In this document: positions 35,561 to 47,600 of the stretch, piece by piece
Numbering within the stretch: position 1 is the stretch's first letter
Layout: each line of letters starts with the position of its first letter
Assembly: GCA_019843655.1 (NCBI GenBank)
Contig: JACDQD010000003.1
Location: 10,728,925 to 10,792,924, forward strand
DNA length: 64,000 bases
Direction of reading: 5' to 3'
Source: Lethocerus indicus
Lineage: Eukaryota; Arthropoda; Insecta; Hemiptera; Belostomatidae
Made by a program: the position numbers and the translations under genes
Notes under the pieces: generated by a model
What the model was told of the DNA's origin: nothing
Databases searched by the model: none
Seen by the model: the letters and a program-made list of their open reading frames with translations, nothing else

Positions 35561-38085
35561 TCGAAGTTTTTGGACTTGGATAAGTTTTCCCAGTACGGTG
35601 TTGATTTTAGTGAAACAAATGTAATATTATTATTATTATATTCAGTCAGTAATTAGAATGCCTCAGAATTAGTGTGATTAAATTTAAATACGACTCATGT
35701 TTGTGAAGACGTTTTAATTTTATAATTTGATGTTTGTTTTAATTAATTTATTAAAAGTTTGTTAAAACTAGTTTATTTTATGATATTATTATTTACCATA
35801 AAGGTATGGATCTGGATCTTATACTGACGTGTTTATATTTTTGTCGTAAATATTTAAAAAACAAAACTTTACGAGGGTTTGCTGTCAGGTTGACGACGAT
35901 ATAGAGAGGCTATAAACGCTCTCGTGTTTATTACAGGATAACATCATTTAGGACCTGTCGCCTTTCTCGACGGGGCGTAAAGCAAATTGGGTTTTGTATG
36001 CGCTGCGTATTCTGTATTCATAGAGGCTTCAATGGGAGTTCACATGTATATAAGTAGCAGAAAAAATCTTAATTTCTGTCGGGTTTTCTAATAAAAGAGT
36101 CCTATCTCCGATAATGTCGATAATGTTTATCTTTTTCTGTGGGAGCCAATATCCGTTCAATGATATTAACGACGCTGGAATTCCGATCTGAATTTTGCGG
36201 CCGTTTGGGAGAATAATGTCTGTCAGGGCAAATCGCGAATGTATGTCCGCGTTGGGGTTGCGGACCTCACTTAAAACCGGATACGCGGAGACGTCCGAGC
36301 CGGGCTGTCAACACAAATAGCATTTCTGTAATGCCAGATGGAAGAGAGAGAGAGAGAGAGTGGTAGAGGGATCGGGGACAGTTCTGATTGGCATGTTTAT
36401 GCGTATTGTTCCCAGTGTGCTGTCGGTGCCAGCGGCGTGTGACGCGCGCATACGCGCCCCTGTCCGGTTAGTGCTCCCTGTATATATGCGCTAATGTTGA
36501 TTAGTCCCCTACCTACCACCGCATCTGTTTATATGCGTGTGTCTCTGTGTGTACGTCTGTATAATGGAGGAGCGGCCGATACACAGAGAGGACTAGAGAG
36601 GTTCACCTATGATTCACTATTAATTAATTCCTCCCTCTCCCCTACCCCGACACTCGTACGCGTTTCTGTGTTCCCAACCCCCTCTCGATCTATCCGTAAT
36701 TGAGTTATTATGGTGGCGTCCCCGACTGGAGCGCTATTAACGGACCAGTTCACTCTTTGTCCGCTCCTAGGCTATACGCTGTTTTACCGGCGCTATCTAT
36801 CAATAATGCCATTTCAACGGCGGGCATCGCTCCGTCCGTCCCAGTAGTATTCTGTGTTGTACACGGTACTTGCGGCCACCTGTACACCGACGGTACTAAA
36901 CTAGTTGCCGCACGCATAATTCTGTCCTCTATCTCTTTCTGTCTCCCCGATATCGTATGCCGTCGGGGAAATGAAACAAATCGCAGTATTGAAGCCGGTG
37001 GTTGCCCCGCGTACATGCTAACCCGGGCAATGAGTTTAGTATGGCGATACGGAATACTCATGAAGAGAGAACTGAAACGGAAGTGGAGGACTCCAAGTAA
37101 ATTAATCTGAATAACGGATGTTATTCTCGGGGTAACTGCCTAGGTGGATTCTCATCATTCCTTATTCAGTACGAAATATTCCTTTGTATCGTGGAGCAAA
37201 AGATATTATATTTAACCAAATACATAAATACAATGTAGCATTCTGTAGCCCTAGCTTTCTTGATTCCAATACCATGTGCCCAACAAGAAAAGGAGGAGAC
37301 CGATAGCCGTAGTTTAGCGTATGTATACCATGTAATTAGTCTATATGTCTAGCATAATTAAACCATTCTCGTCGATATTTTCTATTAGCTGTATGAGAGC
37401 TCTACAGACATATCGAGGCTACAGTGGCAGGTTAGTTTGCGATTGTTGGGTAGGTCATTCTGACTTTTTTAATTTAGACGCAAAATATTGCTAGTAAAAT
37501 AAAATATATAGTAGGGAATTTCGGTTAAGAAAATAGCAGTCTATTCACCGCCTTTTCTTGAAGTTGGATGGGGAGTAATATGGGTATACTTTTGGCACGT
37601 GTAAAGTGAAATCGCGTGCACTCTATAGAAGCTCTAAATGGAAGTTCAAAATGGTGGTGCCGCGGGACAATGAGGGGCGAGGCCACTTAAGACGTCAAGG
37701 GATGACGACGTCGTCGACTTCATCATCGTTCCCCACTTCTGTCGGCCAGAACCTTCACTTCATCCCTCGCTTAATATTTCACCGGCGAAGGAAAATTGTG
37801 TACCAGTGATGTACACAATGCTGTACCGGGCTGGTTCAAAATCATCATGCGGCTAGGTTGTTGAATATAAATAAACCTATTATGGGTACGAAACGGGTGC
37901 ATAATTCTGTATTCCAGCGGTAAATTTCATAAGTCCTGGAGGTGGGTGTTGACTGAATTATGATATATGGATGGGTATTGTTTCGATGGGGGAGCAATGC
38001 TCTTATTTAATTAACACTATATTGCATATCAATTTACTATTGTATCCTGATTACCATTGTAATCGGGATTTGGGTGTATAATACC
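35561..38085. other. Non-coding stretch before ratchet point 2
   Basis: AT-rich to about 35880, then GC-balanced with a GA run and CpG-rich DNA at 36180-37100. That part holds a 136-codon + strand frame containing an isolated L-Y-T-D-G-T-K. AT-rich again to 38085. Confidence 0.5.
36343..36360 (+). repeat. (AG)9 microsatellite
   Basis: A short AG run of 18 bases, followed by further purine-rich sequence (TGGTAGAGGGATCGGGG). It could bind a GAGA-type factor, but nothing around it shows a promoter. Confidence 0.9.
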
Positions 38086-38122
38086 CCAACTAATTTGTAG
38101 TTTGTTGTGTTTCAGGTAAATA
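38086..38122 (+). promoter_or_regulatory. Recursive splice site (ratchet point) 2
   Basis: The tract TTTGTTGTGTTTCAG is followed directly by GTAAATATGG, with the junction at 38115/38116. An AACTAAT branch-point-like motif ends at 38094, about 21 nt before the AG. The regenerated donor GTAAAT lacks the G at +5 but is otherwise good. It lies 19.8 kb downstream of the first site on the same strand. Possible donors for a short recursive exon are GGAG then GTGCAG near 38159 and ACAG then GTTTGA near 38175. Both are weak. Confidence 0.62.
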
Positions 38123-41034
38123 TGGATTTGCAGTCTATCGATGAAATGTTGACCTGGAGGTGCAGCAGTTGACAGGTTTGATATTCATTTTATGAGTTCA
38201 ATCGCTAATGAAGTAACACACTGTTTATTTCTCTAGTTAATATTATCATTTAAATACAAATTGTGGTTCTACGAAAGGATTGTCAAACCATCTACCAACT
38301 TCGTCGGGTAGAATTTAACTTCGTAGTCATTCTAAAATTGAATTGATTGTACAAATGAATTTAATGCGGCATACAAATTTGGCTATACATAATTAGTTAT
38401 TATCGAAATGCATTGCCCGTAAGGAGCTGTGTCAATAGATTTCGTTCGGTCTCCCTCTCCGATGTATCCTGGGTTGGATGAGTTTCATCGGTAGAATTGG
38501 CTGTATCGTCTGTGGTAGAGTGGTCCGAAAATACCGTGCAGCGGCCGCGACCGGTTTGCGCGTCAATCGGCCGATTTAATGGCCTGCGGCACGGGCTATT
38601 AAGATTAGAATTTTTCGCCCGAACGGAAGCGGGGGGCAAAAAATGAAAAAGAATTTTTAATTTACGGCGCTTTGTGTTCGCGTGATTTAGCCTACCGGGT
38701 GCCCTACCTTGCGCAAGTGAGAGTATAATTGTGGTATATTTACATAATTTTTTCTTGTACTTATTAGACTTATGTTTTTACGTTTTTTTAGTCCGTTTAT
38801 CGATTTTCGATCTTGTCATATGTCGGCTAACTGACCTGCTGGCTATTTATCGATTCATATATGTATACACAATTGTCAGATTAATTCTGTGCCCATTGCG
38901 TAACTAACAACAGTTAACTACTGTAAGTTTTCTTGTTGCAAGGGAATGTATTCCCATAATACGAAAAATGAATGTACATTGCACTTTTTTTATTATCTGT
39001 TACAACTTAAATCACGTGTTTCAATAGGGAAACATGTATAAACGATTAGCATTAATATTTAGCCGATATGTCACGCTTAAACTAGGTCAAATTGTCTTCT
39101 AAAAAATTGAGACTAATATTTTTCTTATTCTGTTTTAAGAATTCGCTACCTCATTGTAGTCTAATATTGGTTGCGCGTTGCGGGCTTGCAGGACTACCGC
39201 GCCGTCCTTACTTCATTTATATTATAGAAGCTTGTTTCATACCAACATACGTTTATTAAATTTTAACTTTAAAGGCCGCAATAAGTCTAGCTTTGAAAAT
39301 ATTTTATTACATTTCGCATATTTGAAGATAAAAACATCAGTTAATATTGACCAAGTAGTAGTGTAGTATTCCTTGGTAATATACTTGTTTCCTTGGGTGA
39401 ATAGATTCTTGTATTGTATGAGACCCCACGGTGAATAAATTGAAATTGTAATGGAAAAGTAACTATGAAATGGTAAAGTGGTAAAGTATAAGCACTATGA
39501 GATTATATAATTGTGTGAAACATTAAAAATGCAATAAATGGTTACTCGGCAATAAATGGTTAATTTTAAAAATACTATTTTACACCAAGTATAAAGAACG
39601 AAATGAGATTTATTCACCAAAGAATAAATAAATTTCACATTTAATCAGAGGTTTTCCTTTACGATTTCATTACCCGACTATGAAATTAGAATTTCCTTCT
39701 TTCACCCGCTTAGCAAGACCGTTAAGCCGTCTTTACAACCGCATTTACCTCCTGATGAACCGGATATCCTTCAGAGACCGAAATTCCCCGCCCCCGCCTT
39801 TCTGGAATCCTCTAATAGTACCGGAATACGCTGCCCTTTTACCGGAACTCGGCTCAGAACGGAAATTCGAGAAAGGGGGTGTTTCAAATCGGCAGTCAGA
39901 CGTTTGAGAAAATTGCAGGGGAGATATTTTAGATAATCTAAAATTCTAAAACACTAATGTGACAGTGTGAAAATTATTGCCATTGCTAATTTTCGATGAT
40001 GACTATCGTTATTCTATGTCACAATACGTAATAATAAAACATTTTTCCAGGAAATAAAAAGGAACTAAATAATACTACTGTTCATTGTCGTTCAAATATT
40101 ATTATTCTCCCTTGAATCTAAGTATGCTTAAACCAAATTTTATTAGGTTATCTGCTGCTCTCAGTGCGGTATTACTGAGCGGGATCATTATATAATTGTT
40201 AATAATTCTGCATGATTCAATATTTATATCGTTTTATATATATGATGCAGCCTCTTGTCTAATGTCAAATAGATTCGATTTATTTTCTTTCTGCGACCAT
40301 ATCCATGCGTTCGTGTTTATTCAATATATATAGATAAATTGGCAATATTTAGGAATAAGTAATTTAAGATTTTGTTAAGTTACGGAGTTGAGGTATAGCT
40401 TGTAGTAAAGCGGGTGGTGTTAATGTCGCTTTGGTGGCTCTGTCGCGTCCTCCCCTCGTTGATTTGCACTGCGCATGACTCCCCATATATTGATTTGGGA
40501 TTCTTTTCAGTTTTTTCCTTTGGGCCCCTCGCGGAGCCGACTTTTCCACGGCTTCTCCTCTAATTTATTCGATTAATCGTCCCCTCTATTAGGGCAGAAT
40601 TTCGTGCCGAGATAATTCGGTTTCCGGCTTCCGAAAGGAAAATACGGCGGAGGGTCGCCGATTCCCGAGGCCGCCGCGATTCGAAGATGGTAAAATATAT
40701 TACGCTCTGGGAAGGTTTTTGGTATTTTATTGTATAAATAAACTATTTATATAAACATTGGTAAATGTTATCCGTCCGTCTTCTTCAATTACAACAGAAA
40801 GTTAAATATGCGGCATTCGTTTATTCCGGTTGTACTGTTTGCGTAATTTTAAAAGGATAATAAGAATCACCAGAAGAGTATTTACTGTCACAAACTTGAG
40901 GGTCATATAATATTTGTCGCGTAATTCTGTATAAAAATTGAATTTGTGAATTAATTACCACTCAGCCAATAATCGTCCGCCTTTGGACCTACACATAACA
41001 CGTTAGGTTATTTTATGACAGTAATTCAGAATTT
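38123..41034. other. Non-coding stretch after ratchet point 2
   Basis: TTTATCGATT occurs twice about 50 bases apart (near 38796 and 38845). CpG-rich patches lie at about 38520-38710, 39680-39910 and 40400-40690. No gene is supported. Confidence 0.55.
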
Positions 41035-41226
41035 TCAGACGAGAGCACTGCAGTTAATCGTATCTCTCATAATTATGGCGGGACGATTCGTTAATAGGGG
41101 TGCCTCATTTAATTCTACTGAAATTAATACTCCACCCGCGTTGCTGTACGTCCAAATCCAATAGGATTGTTCAACATAAATTTTGTTCCACGGCCAGTAC
41201 CATTCACTTTTGTGAGTGGTAAACAA
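41035..41226 (-). mobile_element. Possible LINE reverse-transcriptase C-terminal fragment
   Basis: N-K-I-Y-V-E-Q-S-Y-W-I-W-T-Y (residues 14-27) resembles the Jockey-type block NKLLLYK..LKPIWTYG. Further on, M-R-D-T-I-N-C fits the following LR.IVNA. It lies 0.77 kb downstream of the VDDF-like fragment on the same strand, in the right order and not far from the expected spacing. The sequence between them is full of stops and shows no further match. Confidence 0.27.
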
Positions 41227-41829
41227 ACGTCATAAAAGTTATCTGATTATTTGAATTTTGATTTAAGAACAGTTTTCTTATTGATGATATCTTATCCTTT
41301 TTCTATTTTTTGTTGTCTTTTTCCTCTGTTCGGTAACGGATTGATTGTTTATGAGATAGTGTTTAATTTAATGTATTTGTTTTACCAGCTGAGGTCGTTG
41401 TTCTCTTAGTTATTTGTATCGTGTCCCAGAACGCCCACCGACCATATTTCGTAATTTATATCTGCACTTTTTTCCAAGTAAAATTAATTGGCCTCATTTT
41501 CTTATTGGATTTTATACACAGTTATATGCTGTGTACATAAAAAGTTGACTTCATAACATAAAGTAGGTAGCAGGTAATCTTCTATTTATACTATTCAAAC
41601 TTAAAACAAATTTGGTAGGGCGCGTTTTAGAATATTTTGTAAATAAATTTTATATTTGGTGTTTAGTTAGTGAGAATTATGTCTACATTACTAAAAGACA
41701 CTGTACCTCTTACACTGTATGATACCTGTCGCACGGCTAATTATCGGCTTTGTTGAAACGTATAATTAATTTCTTCTGTACATTATCAATTCAGCGCTTA
41801 AACTATTATGCCATAACGGAATCATATAA

Positions 41830-42042
41830 TTATTCAAATAACTTAACAATCGCTAAAGAGTTTTCTCTGGAATAGATCAAACAGGAACATGAAGACGACC
41901 TTCTTAGCCATCGAATGAAATCATCTACCGGTTTTGGTTGAATGTCACGTTTAATGGCACGCCGGATGAGAATGTCACGTTGGGATTTTGGATTCCCCAC
42001 AGATATCGCGAGCTTAATGTACAGCAAGGACGAATTTTGCAT
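41830..42042 (-). mobile_element. Possible LINE reverse-transcriptase palm fragment
   Basis: Residues 34-42 of this frame read I-Q-P-K-P-V-D-D-F, followed by a Ser-rich stretch and then S-L-A-I-V-K-L. LINE palms have YVDDF followed by a Ser/Gly loop and LQLAI.KL about 20 residues on. The Tyr is missing and the upstream palm blocks are not seen. Chance similarity is a real possibility. A 12-base direct repeat (GAATGTCACGTT at 41940 and 41970) lies inside it. Confidence 0.27.
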
Positions 42043-42320
42043 AAGTAGCCTTCAAACGGTGGTGGTTTGGATGTTTTATTCGCCGCTTAAATAGTTGTAG
42101 TTTTGCCAGGAGAGTGATGTTTGGAGATGGTCCTAGTGAGGGCAAGGCCGCGCACCCCCACCCGACATTCCGCTCACTCACCCTCGTTATAAACACTTCC
42201 AATATTACATACACCAGACCGCAGATTTTTTTCCATTACTGAATTATACTTAGAATCTTATTTTTATTCTAGTTCCCCATAACAGCAAGGATAACTTCAG
42301 ATTCTCTAGTCGTAGGCGTC

Positions 42321-42342
42321 TCTCATATTTCGGCAGGTAAAT
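42321..42342 (+). promoter_or_regulatory. Weak ratchet-like site 130 bases upstream of a candidate exon
   Basis: TCTCATATTTCGGCAG runs directly into GTAAAT, with the junction at 42336/42337. The pyrimidine tract is interrupted and shorter than in the main sites. Its interest is that it lies just upstream of the candidate exon at 42470-42551. Confidence 0.22.
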
Positions 42343-42469
42343 CCCGTTCTGCCCAAATCGACTCCTCAGCTAAGTTTGATTTCTATTGTTTCATTTAATC
42401 TTTATGAAAAAGTTGGTCGTTTCGATTGTGCCATCATTTTTATTTTTATTGAGTGTTTCAATTTTTCAG

Positions 42470-42551
42470 CATGAGTCGTTTTTTATACATTAACCAAGGT
42501 GTTAACATAGGAAAAAGTATTCTCTCGAGCCATCTCCTACATATGTCTGCA
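42470..42551 (+). other. Candidate 82-nt cassette exon
   Basis: A long T-rich tract ending TTTCAATTTTTCAG precedes the segment, and TCTGCA then GTAAGAG follows it, so both borders match splice consensus. The first bases are C then ATG, and the ATG frame stays open through the whole segment (27 codons). That frame reaches TAG shortly after the donor if the intron is retained. I do not recognise the peptide. Eighty-two nucleotides is not a multiple of three, so inclusion would shift a downstream frame. It could be a 5' non-coding or alternative-start exon, a frame-breaking exon, or chance. Confidence 0.28.
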
Positions 42552-43942
42552 GTAAGAGAAAATAATAAAAGCTCTTAGCTAGAATAGCTAGAACGTGCGC
42601 TAGTCTATTAATATTTGCAATTGTCGGTACACTACAGTACTACCTATCGTTAAATAACATTGATATACTAAATATGTTTACATTTTTCATAATGGTACCA
42701 TCATAAGGTATCACAGAATAAAAGCAATGTAACAAACATTTGGTTTCTGGGAGCACTAAAGCAATGGGCGATATTCCGATACGGAGTAGGACAATTGCCG
42801 AGTACTGTTGTATGAAAGACCTAATAAGGGGTACAAAGGGCAGTAATTATTAGGCCGTAATTATTTCTGAGTCTGTGTGGCCGACTGTGGAGCCCCATTT
42901 GTATTTTCAGAAGCGGAAACGGTGCCAGCATGAAAACAGCTGTTCCTCCATACCCCAACATCAGATGTGGCCGCCACATGACCAACATGAGGACCCGGCA
43001 GACGTTAAATCGCGGTAAAATTTGACATTCTTTGGGCGCAGTACTTCAGTCATTTCCTATTTCTTGAACTTCTAACCTTCGAAATGATAGTAAGCAAAGT
43101 TGCTTACCATATGCAGTAACTTAATTCAACGGGACGGGTTCAAACTAGTTTCCAAATCTTTAGAGCAGAATTATTTTTTATCTAATCACTTATACGTTTT
43201 TGGAATGGCTTTACGAATAATTCGATAGCATTTTTTCTGTACAATTCAAACAATGACGTTTTTAAACAGTGCTCGAGTAGTGTTGGTCTTCTAAGAGATG
43301 TATTTAGTTAATTTAATTAACATCCTGAGACTATCAGGTTTTGTGAGTCTAATGGGCTGTGGAGAACAATTTAATGTTTCAGAGATGTTGAATTACAAGT
43401 TGAAACGTCATTGAGTTCGTTTAAATAATTATCCGAAGGTCCCTATTCACTATTTTTAGGAATTTTATGTTACGGTCATATATATAATTAATGAAATTGG
43501 CTAGTAAGTTTCTGTTTGTGTGAAGGTTTTGTGTAGACATTCGTCCGTGAAAAATTTTTATATTTATTCTCAGGAATCGTTAGAAGACCCGCGAGAACAC
43601 TCAGTCTGAGCACATTTCTGGTTCCCCCGCTGTCTGTTGGTATAGATCCTTAGAACAACCCGGTTGTTCGATTGTTTATCCACACGACGGATTCCAGCCG
43701 TCGTTATCGGGACGGGAAGAAACCAAAAAAGAAAAAAAGAAAGAGGCGACGAAACGGAGCGCGGTGGTGGCCCTAATAAATGGGAACAAGAACAATGCCG
43801 GACGAAGGAGGCGAGAGAAGGGACTACGCCCCCCATTGTATTCATTCCATTGTCGCACGGCGCTCACACGGCAGCACAAATACAGACACACGGCTATATA
43901 CAAGATATCTAATGGCAGGGGTAATTGAAGGAAATATGGAAT

Positions 43943-43963
43943 ATAATTGGGCCGCCCAATTAT
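43943..43963. repeat. 21-base inverted repeat with homeodomain-type cores
   Basis: ATAATTGGGC and GCCCAATTAT flank a single central C, giving ten perfect pairs. Each arm carries a TAATT/AATTA homeodomain core, so it would suit a dimeric factor. It sits in a GC-richer patch without a coding call. Confidence 0.8.
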
Positions 43964-46900
43964 CGGATTGGCAAGGGGTATCCGCCCAGCACGGTGTGCG
44001 CTGAATTGAAGATCACTGCTGAGGAGTAGAAATCCGATTCTCTCTGTCGCTGCGCCACCGTTATCCTCATTGAACGAACGATGATATATATTTGCGCCAA
44101 ATTTATCGTCAGTCCCTCTTACATTTTTTTAGAACACATTTAAAAAAGAGATGTTTCGTTACTATTTCAAACGACGTTTTCATTACCCATTTCATGAGGA
44201 ATTTGTCTTAACCAGATGGCCCAGCACATACCACGTGTGTTGCAATTATAATACTGTTTGCAGAAACGCTCTTCACTGGCGTTTATAAATCGGTTGTAAG
44301 AGATAGTTGGTTTATTTGACGCGATAAACCGCGCCATTTCCTCTCTGCCCGATATAATGGGGGTTGAAACTATTAGGCCGGCTAGATGAGCATATCTCGA
44401 CGGGTCCGGTCAGTAACATGTATACCGGTTTTATCTAATCGAGGTAGCGGAAATCCTAAACCGGTATTAAAATACAGAGCAGCTGCGGATTAACGGGCGT
44501 GTCGCTGTATTAACCAGAACGGTTTATCACACCGCCCCCTCCTCCCCCATGTACAAATTACATAATTGTTTTATTGTTGGCTTTTGTTTCGCTTGGCTTT
44601 TATTGCTTATTCAGTCAGAACAATTTTCGGGCCAACTTGGGATGGATTTGCGCTCTGTATCTGCTTGTGAATTTATCCTGGTAAAGTCTGAAACTGGTTA
44701 AATATTCAGTGACTTTTGTTACTATTACCCTTATACGAATGCACTTGAAGATAGGAATATTCTAATGTTGCAGAAGAAAATAATATATCTAACGTCCCGT
44801 TTGTATAGTTGGTACAAAAAAGGTATTTTTCAAAACTAAATGTAATTCACATACCATCTAAATTCATATGTAACTATTTCTATTTCGGGTTCAAAACTGA
44901 CACGTTTTAATTTCCACCTCTTTTTAAGACCACCGGTAACATGTCGAGTGTTACAAAAAAAATTGTTTTGCATTTCTTTCTCTTTCAAATTAAACTTAAC
45001 AAGAAGTGCATAACGGTGAAAACAATTTCGGCTATAAAAAGAACAAAAAAGAAATTTAAGAAGTATTAAAATATGGATTAGTTGGTATGAACTTTAATGT
45101 ATTAATAAATAAAATAAATAATCAATTACCCGAGTATTTATTATTTATCGTTTCAAGCATGTATTAATCAACGGTGCAGCTCACGGAAAAAGCTGGGTGG
45201 CCTGTTTAAGGGATTAATTAATGTACAGTTTTTTGTTGTTTTTATATTCGGGGTGGTGAAAGGTTAGTTAAGGACTATACAGTTGGATAACAATATCGTT
45301 GACGATTGTGATAATAACAGTGATAGTGACCGATTGGATTTCGATGTGGTGCGAGCGACGTTTCATATGTCGGGGCGTCGTTAAAACAAATTGGTGAGAT
45401 AGCGGGCTCGGGGGAGGCACTCGGAAGCTACTCCTTCCGCTCTCCTTGACCCCGTTACTTCGGGCCTTCGTTAGCACACCAGGTCTCTTCCGCAGCACCC
45501 TTTTACATCGCGCTCCACACAACAGTATTTTAATGTCCTCGAGTTCGTCGAAGGTTTTGATTAGGGTGGGGAGTGGTGGATGATGGATCCGCGCCAGCCA
45601 CGAACTCTGCGATGTAAACCGGTATTTTTCTACCGATCGGTCGGTCCCTGTCAGGAACGGTGAAGCAAAGACGGAATAACGAAAGGGGTTTAAACAAAGG
45701 AGTCTCTTCGATATCTATAAACATACTGCTAATATTTATGGGAAATAATCCGTATTTGTGTGCTACAATTCGGCTGTATAATATTGCAACATTGTAAGTC
45801 TTCTTGGTTTTATTTAAGAAAAAATTCGGTCATTCTACTGTCATCGGGTCCTCAATGGCTCAGATTTTAATCGGCGTTCAAATTAATTCGTTGAAACATC
45901 AGGCAGATCTCTTTTTCTCGAATTATTCAAGAGAAAGTTTTTGATATGTAAAATGTGTTTTGGATTTGGGTTCTGCAATATTTGTCTAGGATCAAAGATG
46001 GGTAAGTAAAATATCAAGATCCCGAATTAAAATTTGCAACTGATTGCATTACAAATATTGTAATGATGTAACGGTTTAATGTTGTCCTTATAAACCTCGA
46101 TTATTATGTTTCGTTAGTCTAAATTAGTTAAAATTAGGTCGCGACGTTCGGCAGGTATAAATTGGCGAGATACAGTAGAGAAATATCTGGTAGTCGGTAT
46201 CTGAGAAGTGTGCTGGAGGAGTGGGAGGGAGTTGAAGTGTTTGGGTCAATAGAGGGGCTGAGGGGGCGTTGTCTGTCAGCCAGCGAGCCACTCCTTCCCC
46301 TGGCTCCCATTCCCTCCCTGTCCCCTACCACCAACCCCCGGGCCCCAAATTCCACCTTCCTCTCTTTCTAACGAGTCTCGGAAATTAGGAAAACCGGACC
46401 GGCTAACAACCTCCCTCCGTCTACCCTCCGTATAACTCTCCAGGCGGCCAACTCTCTAGTGCTCTCCGCTCTAGCCGCCGGCCGGTGGTTTCGCGGTATT
46501 TTGAAACAGGGCGGACCTCACCCACCCATTGTCGGTTATATAAGATTTCGATAAATCCCAGTACTAATTGGTCCTTCATGTAAGTACAGTGAGCGCTCGA
46601 TTAGTGATTGTATTTTAATAAGTTAAATTTGTAATTGATTTAAAGTCGCATACTCGCGAACCAACAGGGACTTTCCACTCATCGATCGATTCCTGCTTAT
46701 TCCAGAATTTCAGAAATGGGAGAGAGGCCGTTATTCCTATAGTTTTTTAGTACGGTCCGGAGAAATTACTTCAAAAATTTCATCCCCGGCGTCGGGTTCG
46801 GAACTTTTCAATCAGTTGAAAAGGGTTGATTATGAATGGACCTCATATAGTCATGGCCCATCCTAAATAACTACTGAGGGTACGTAAATCCGCCGTTCCA

Positions 46901-47476
46901 AATACGAGTGCCCAGATGCCCAAATAGATTGAAAGTAGGTCGGATATAAGCATACGTCTTGTTTAAAAAAAATAAAGTAACAATAAAGGGTTCAGAAAAT
47001 TATTACAGGTATGATCACTCTCTTGGTCAAGTCCCGACCGATTTCTGTTTCTCAAGCGTCATAAAAATTCGGATATTATCGTTTCTTTCTGTATTCGTTT
47101 CGGAGCTAAAATATAAGAAATTTCAGATTGAAGTCCTTAAAAAGAGCCAATCAGTTGATTGGAACTTTCAGGAACACACTTTAATTTGCATCAACAATTT
47201 TGGAAATGTTTCTGTTGTCTGGTCTTGCACGCAGTCTATTCAACCGCGGGCAGGGTCGCGGTACTCACTCTGTGCACATATTGAATCTATTCGATATTGG
47301 GCCGTTTTCTCCCGGCGGATGCTAATTAATTTTTGCCCCCGTCGGTTGCGGCCCAGTTCCAATAGGCTGTCCGGGCCGGCTAAACGGAGCAGAGGAGGAT
47401 ATAATATCGCGACCACAGTCGAGGAGGGGGTTTTTGTTCGCTGATTCACTGGCGGCCAATCGATATAGGCCTCCTG

Positions 47477-47600
47477 CCTCCTCCTCCTCCTCCCTGTCCG
47501 CTTTACAATCTTTTCTATTCAACTCATTTTGAATACCGACTCCTCCCCCATTCCGCCCCTCCCCCTCCTTCTTTCTTTATCATCCCCCCTCACCCCGTTT
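47477..47600 (+). repeat. (CCT)n followed by a C-rich polypyrimidine tract
   Basis: About six CCT repeats (47477-47493) are followed, from about 47540, by several runs of four to six C separated by short T-rich spacers. The - strand therefore has at least five G-runs. Loop lengths are uneven, so a canonical G-quadruplex is not clear. No ORF of note crosses it. Confidence 0.7.

Noticed and set aside
36700..37110. 136-codon frame containing L-Y-T-D-G-T-K, an RNase H signature
   Set aside because: The seven-residue match stands alone. The following blocks of RNase H are not visible, so chance is more likely.
45988..46012. 12-nt microexon between GTCTAG and GTAAGTA
   Set aside because: The pyrimidine tract is too weak. 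The donor alone is not enough.
46537..46580. TATATAAG as a core promoter
   Set aside because: Initiator-like sequences are at the wrong distance and there is no adjoining gene.
46959..47444. 161-codon + strand open frame
   Set aside because: It starts on TTG, has no good acceptor at its 5' side and no recognisable domain.
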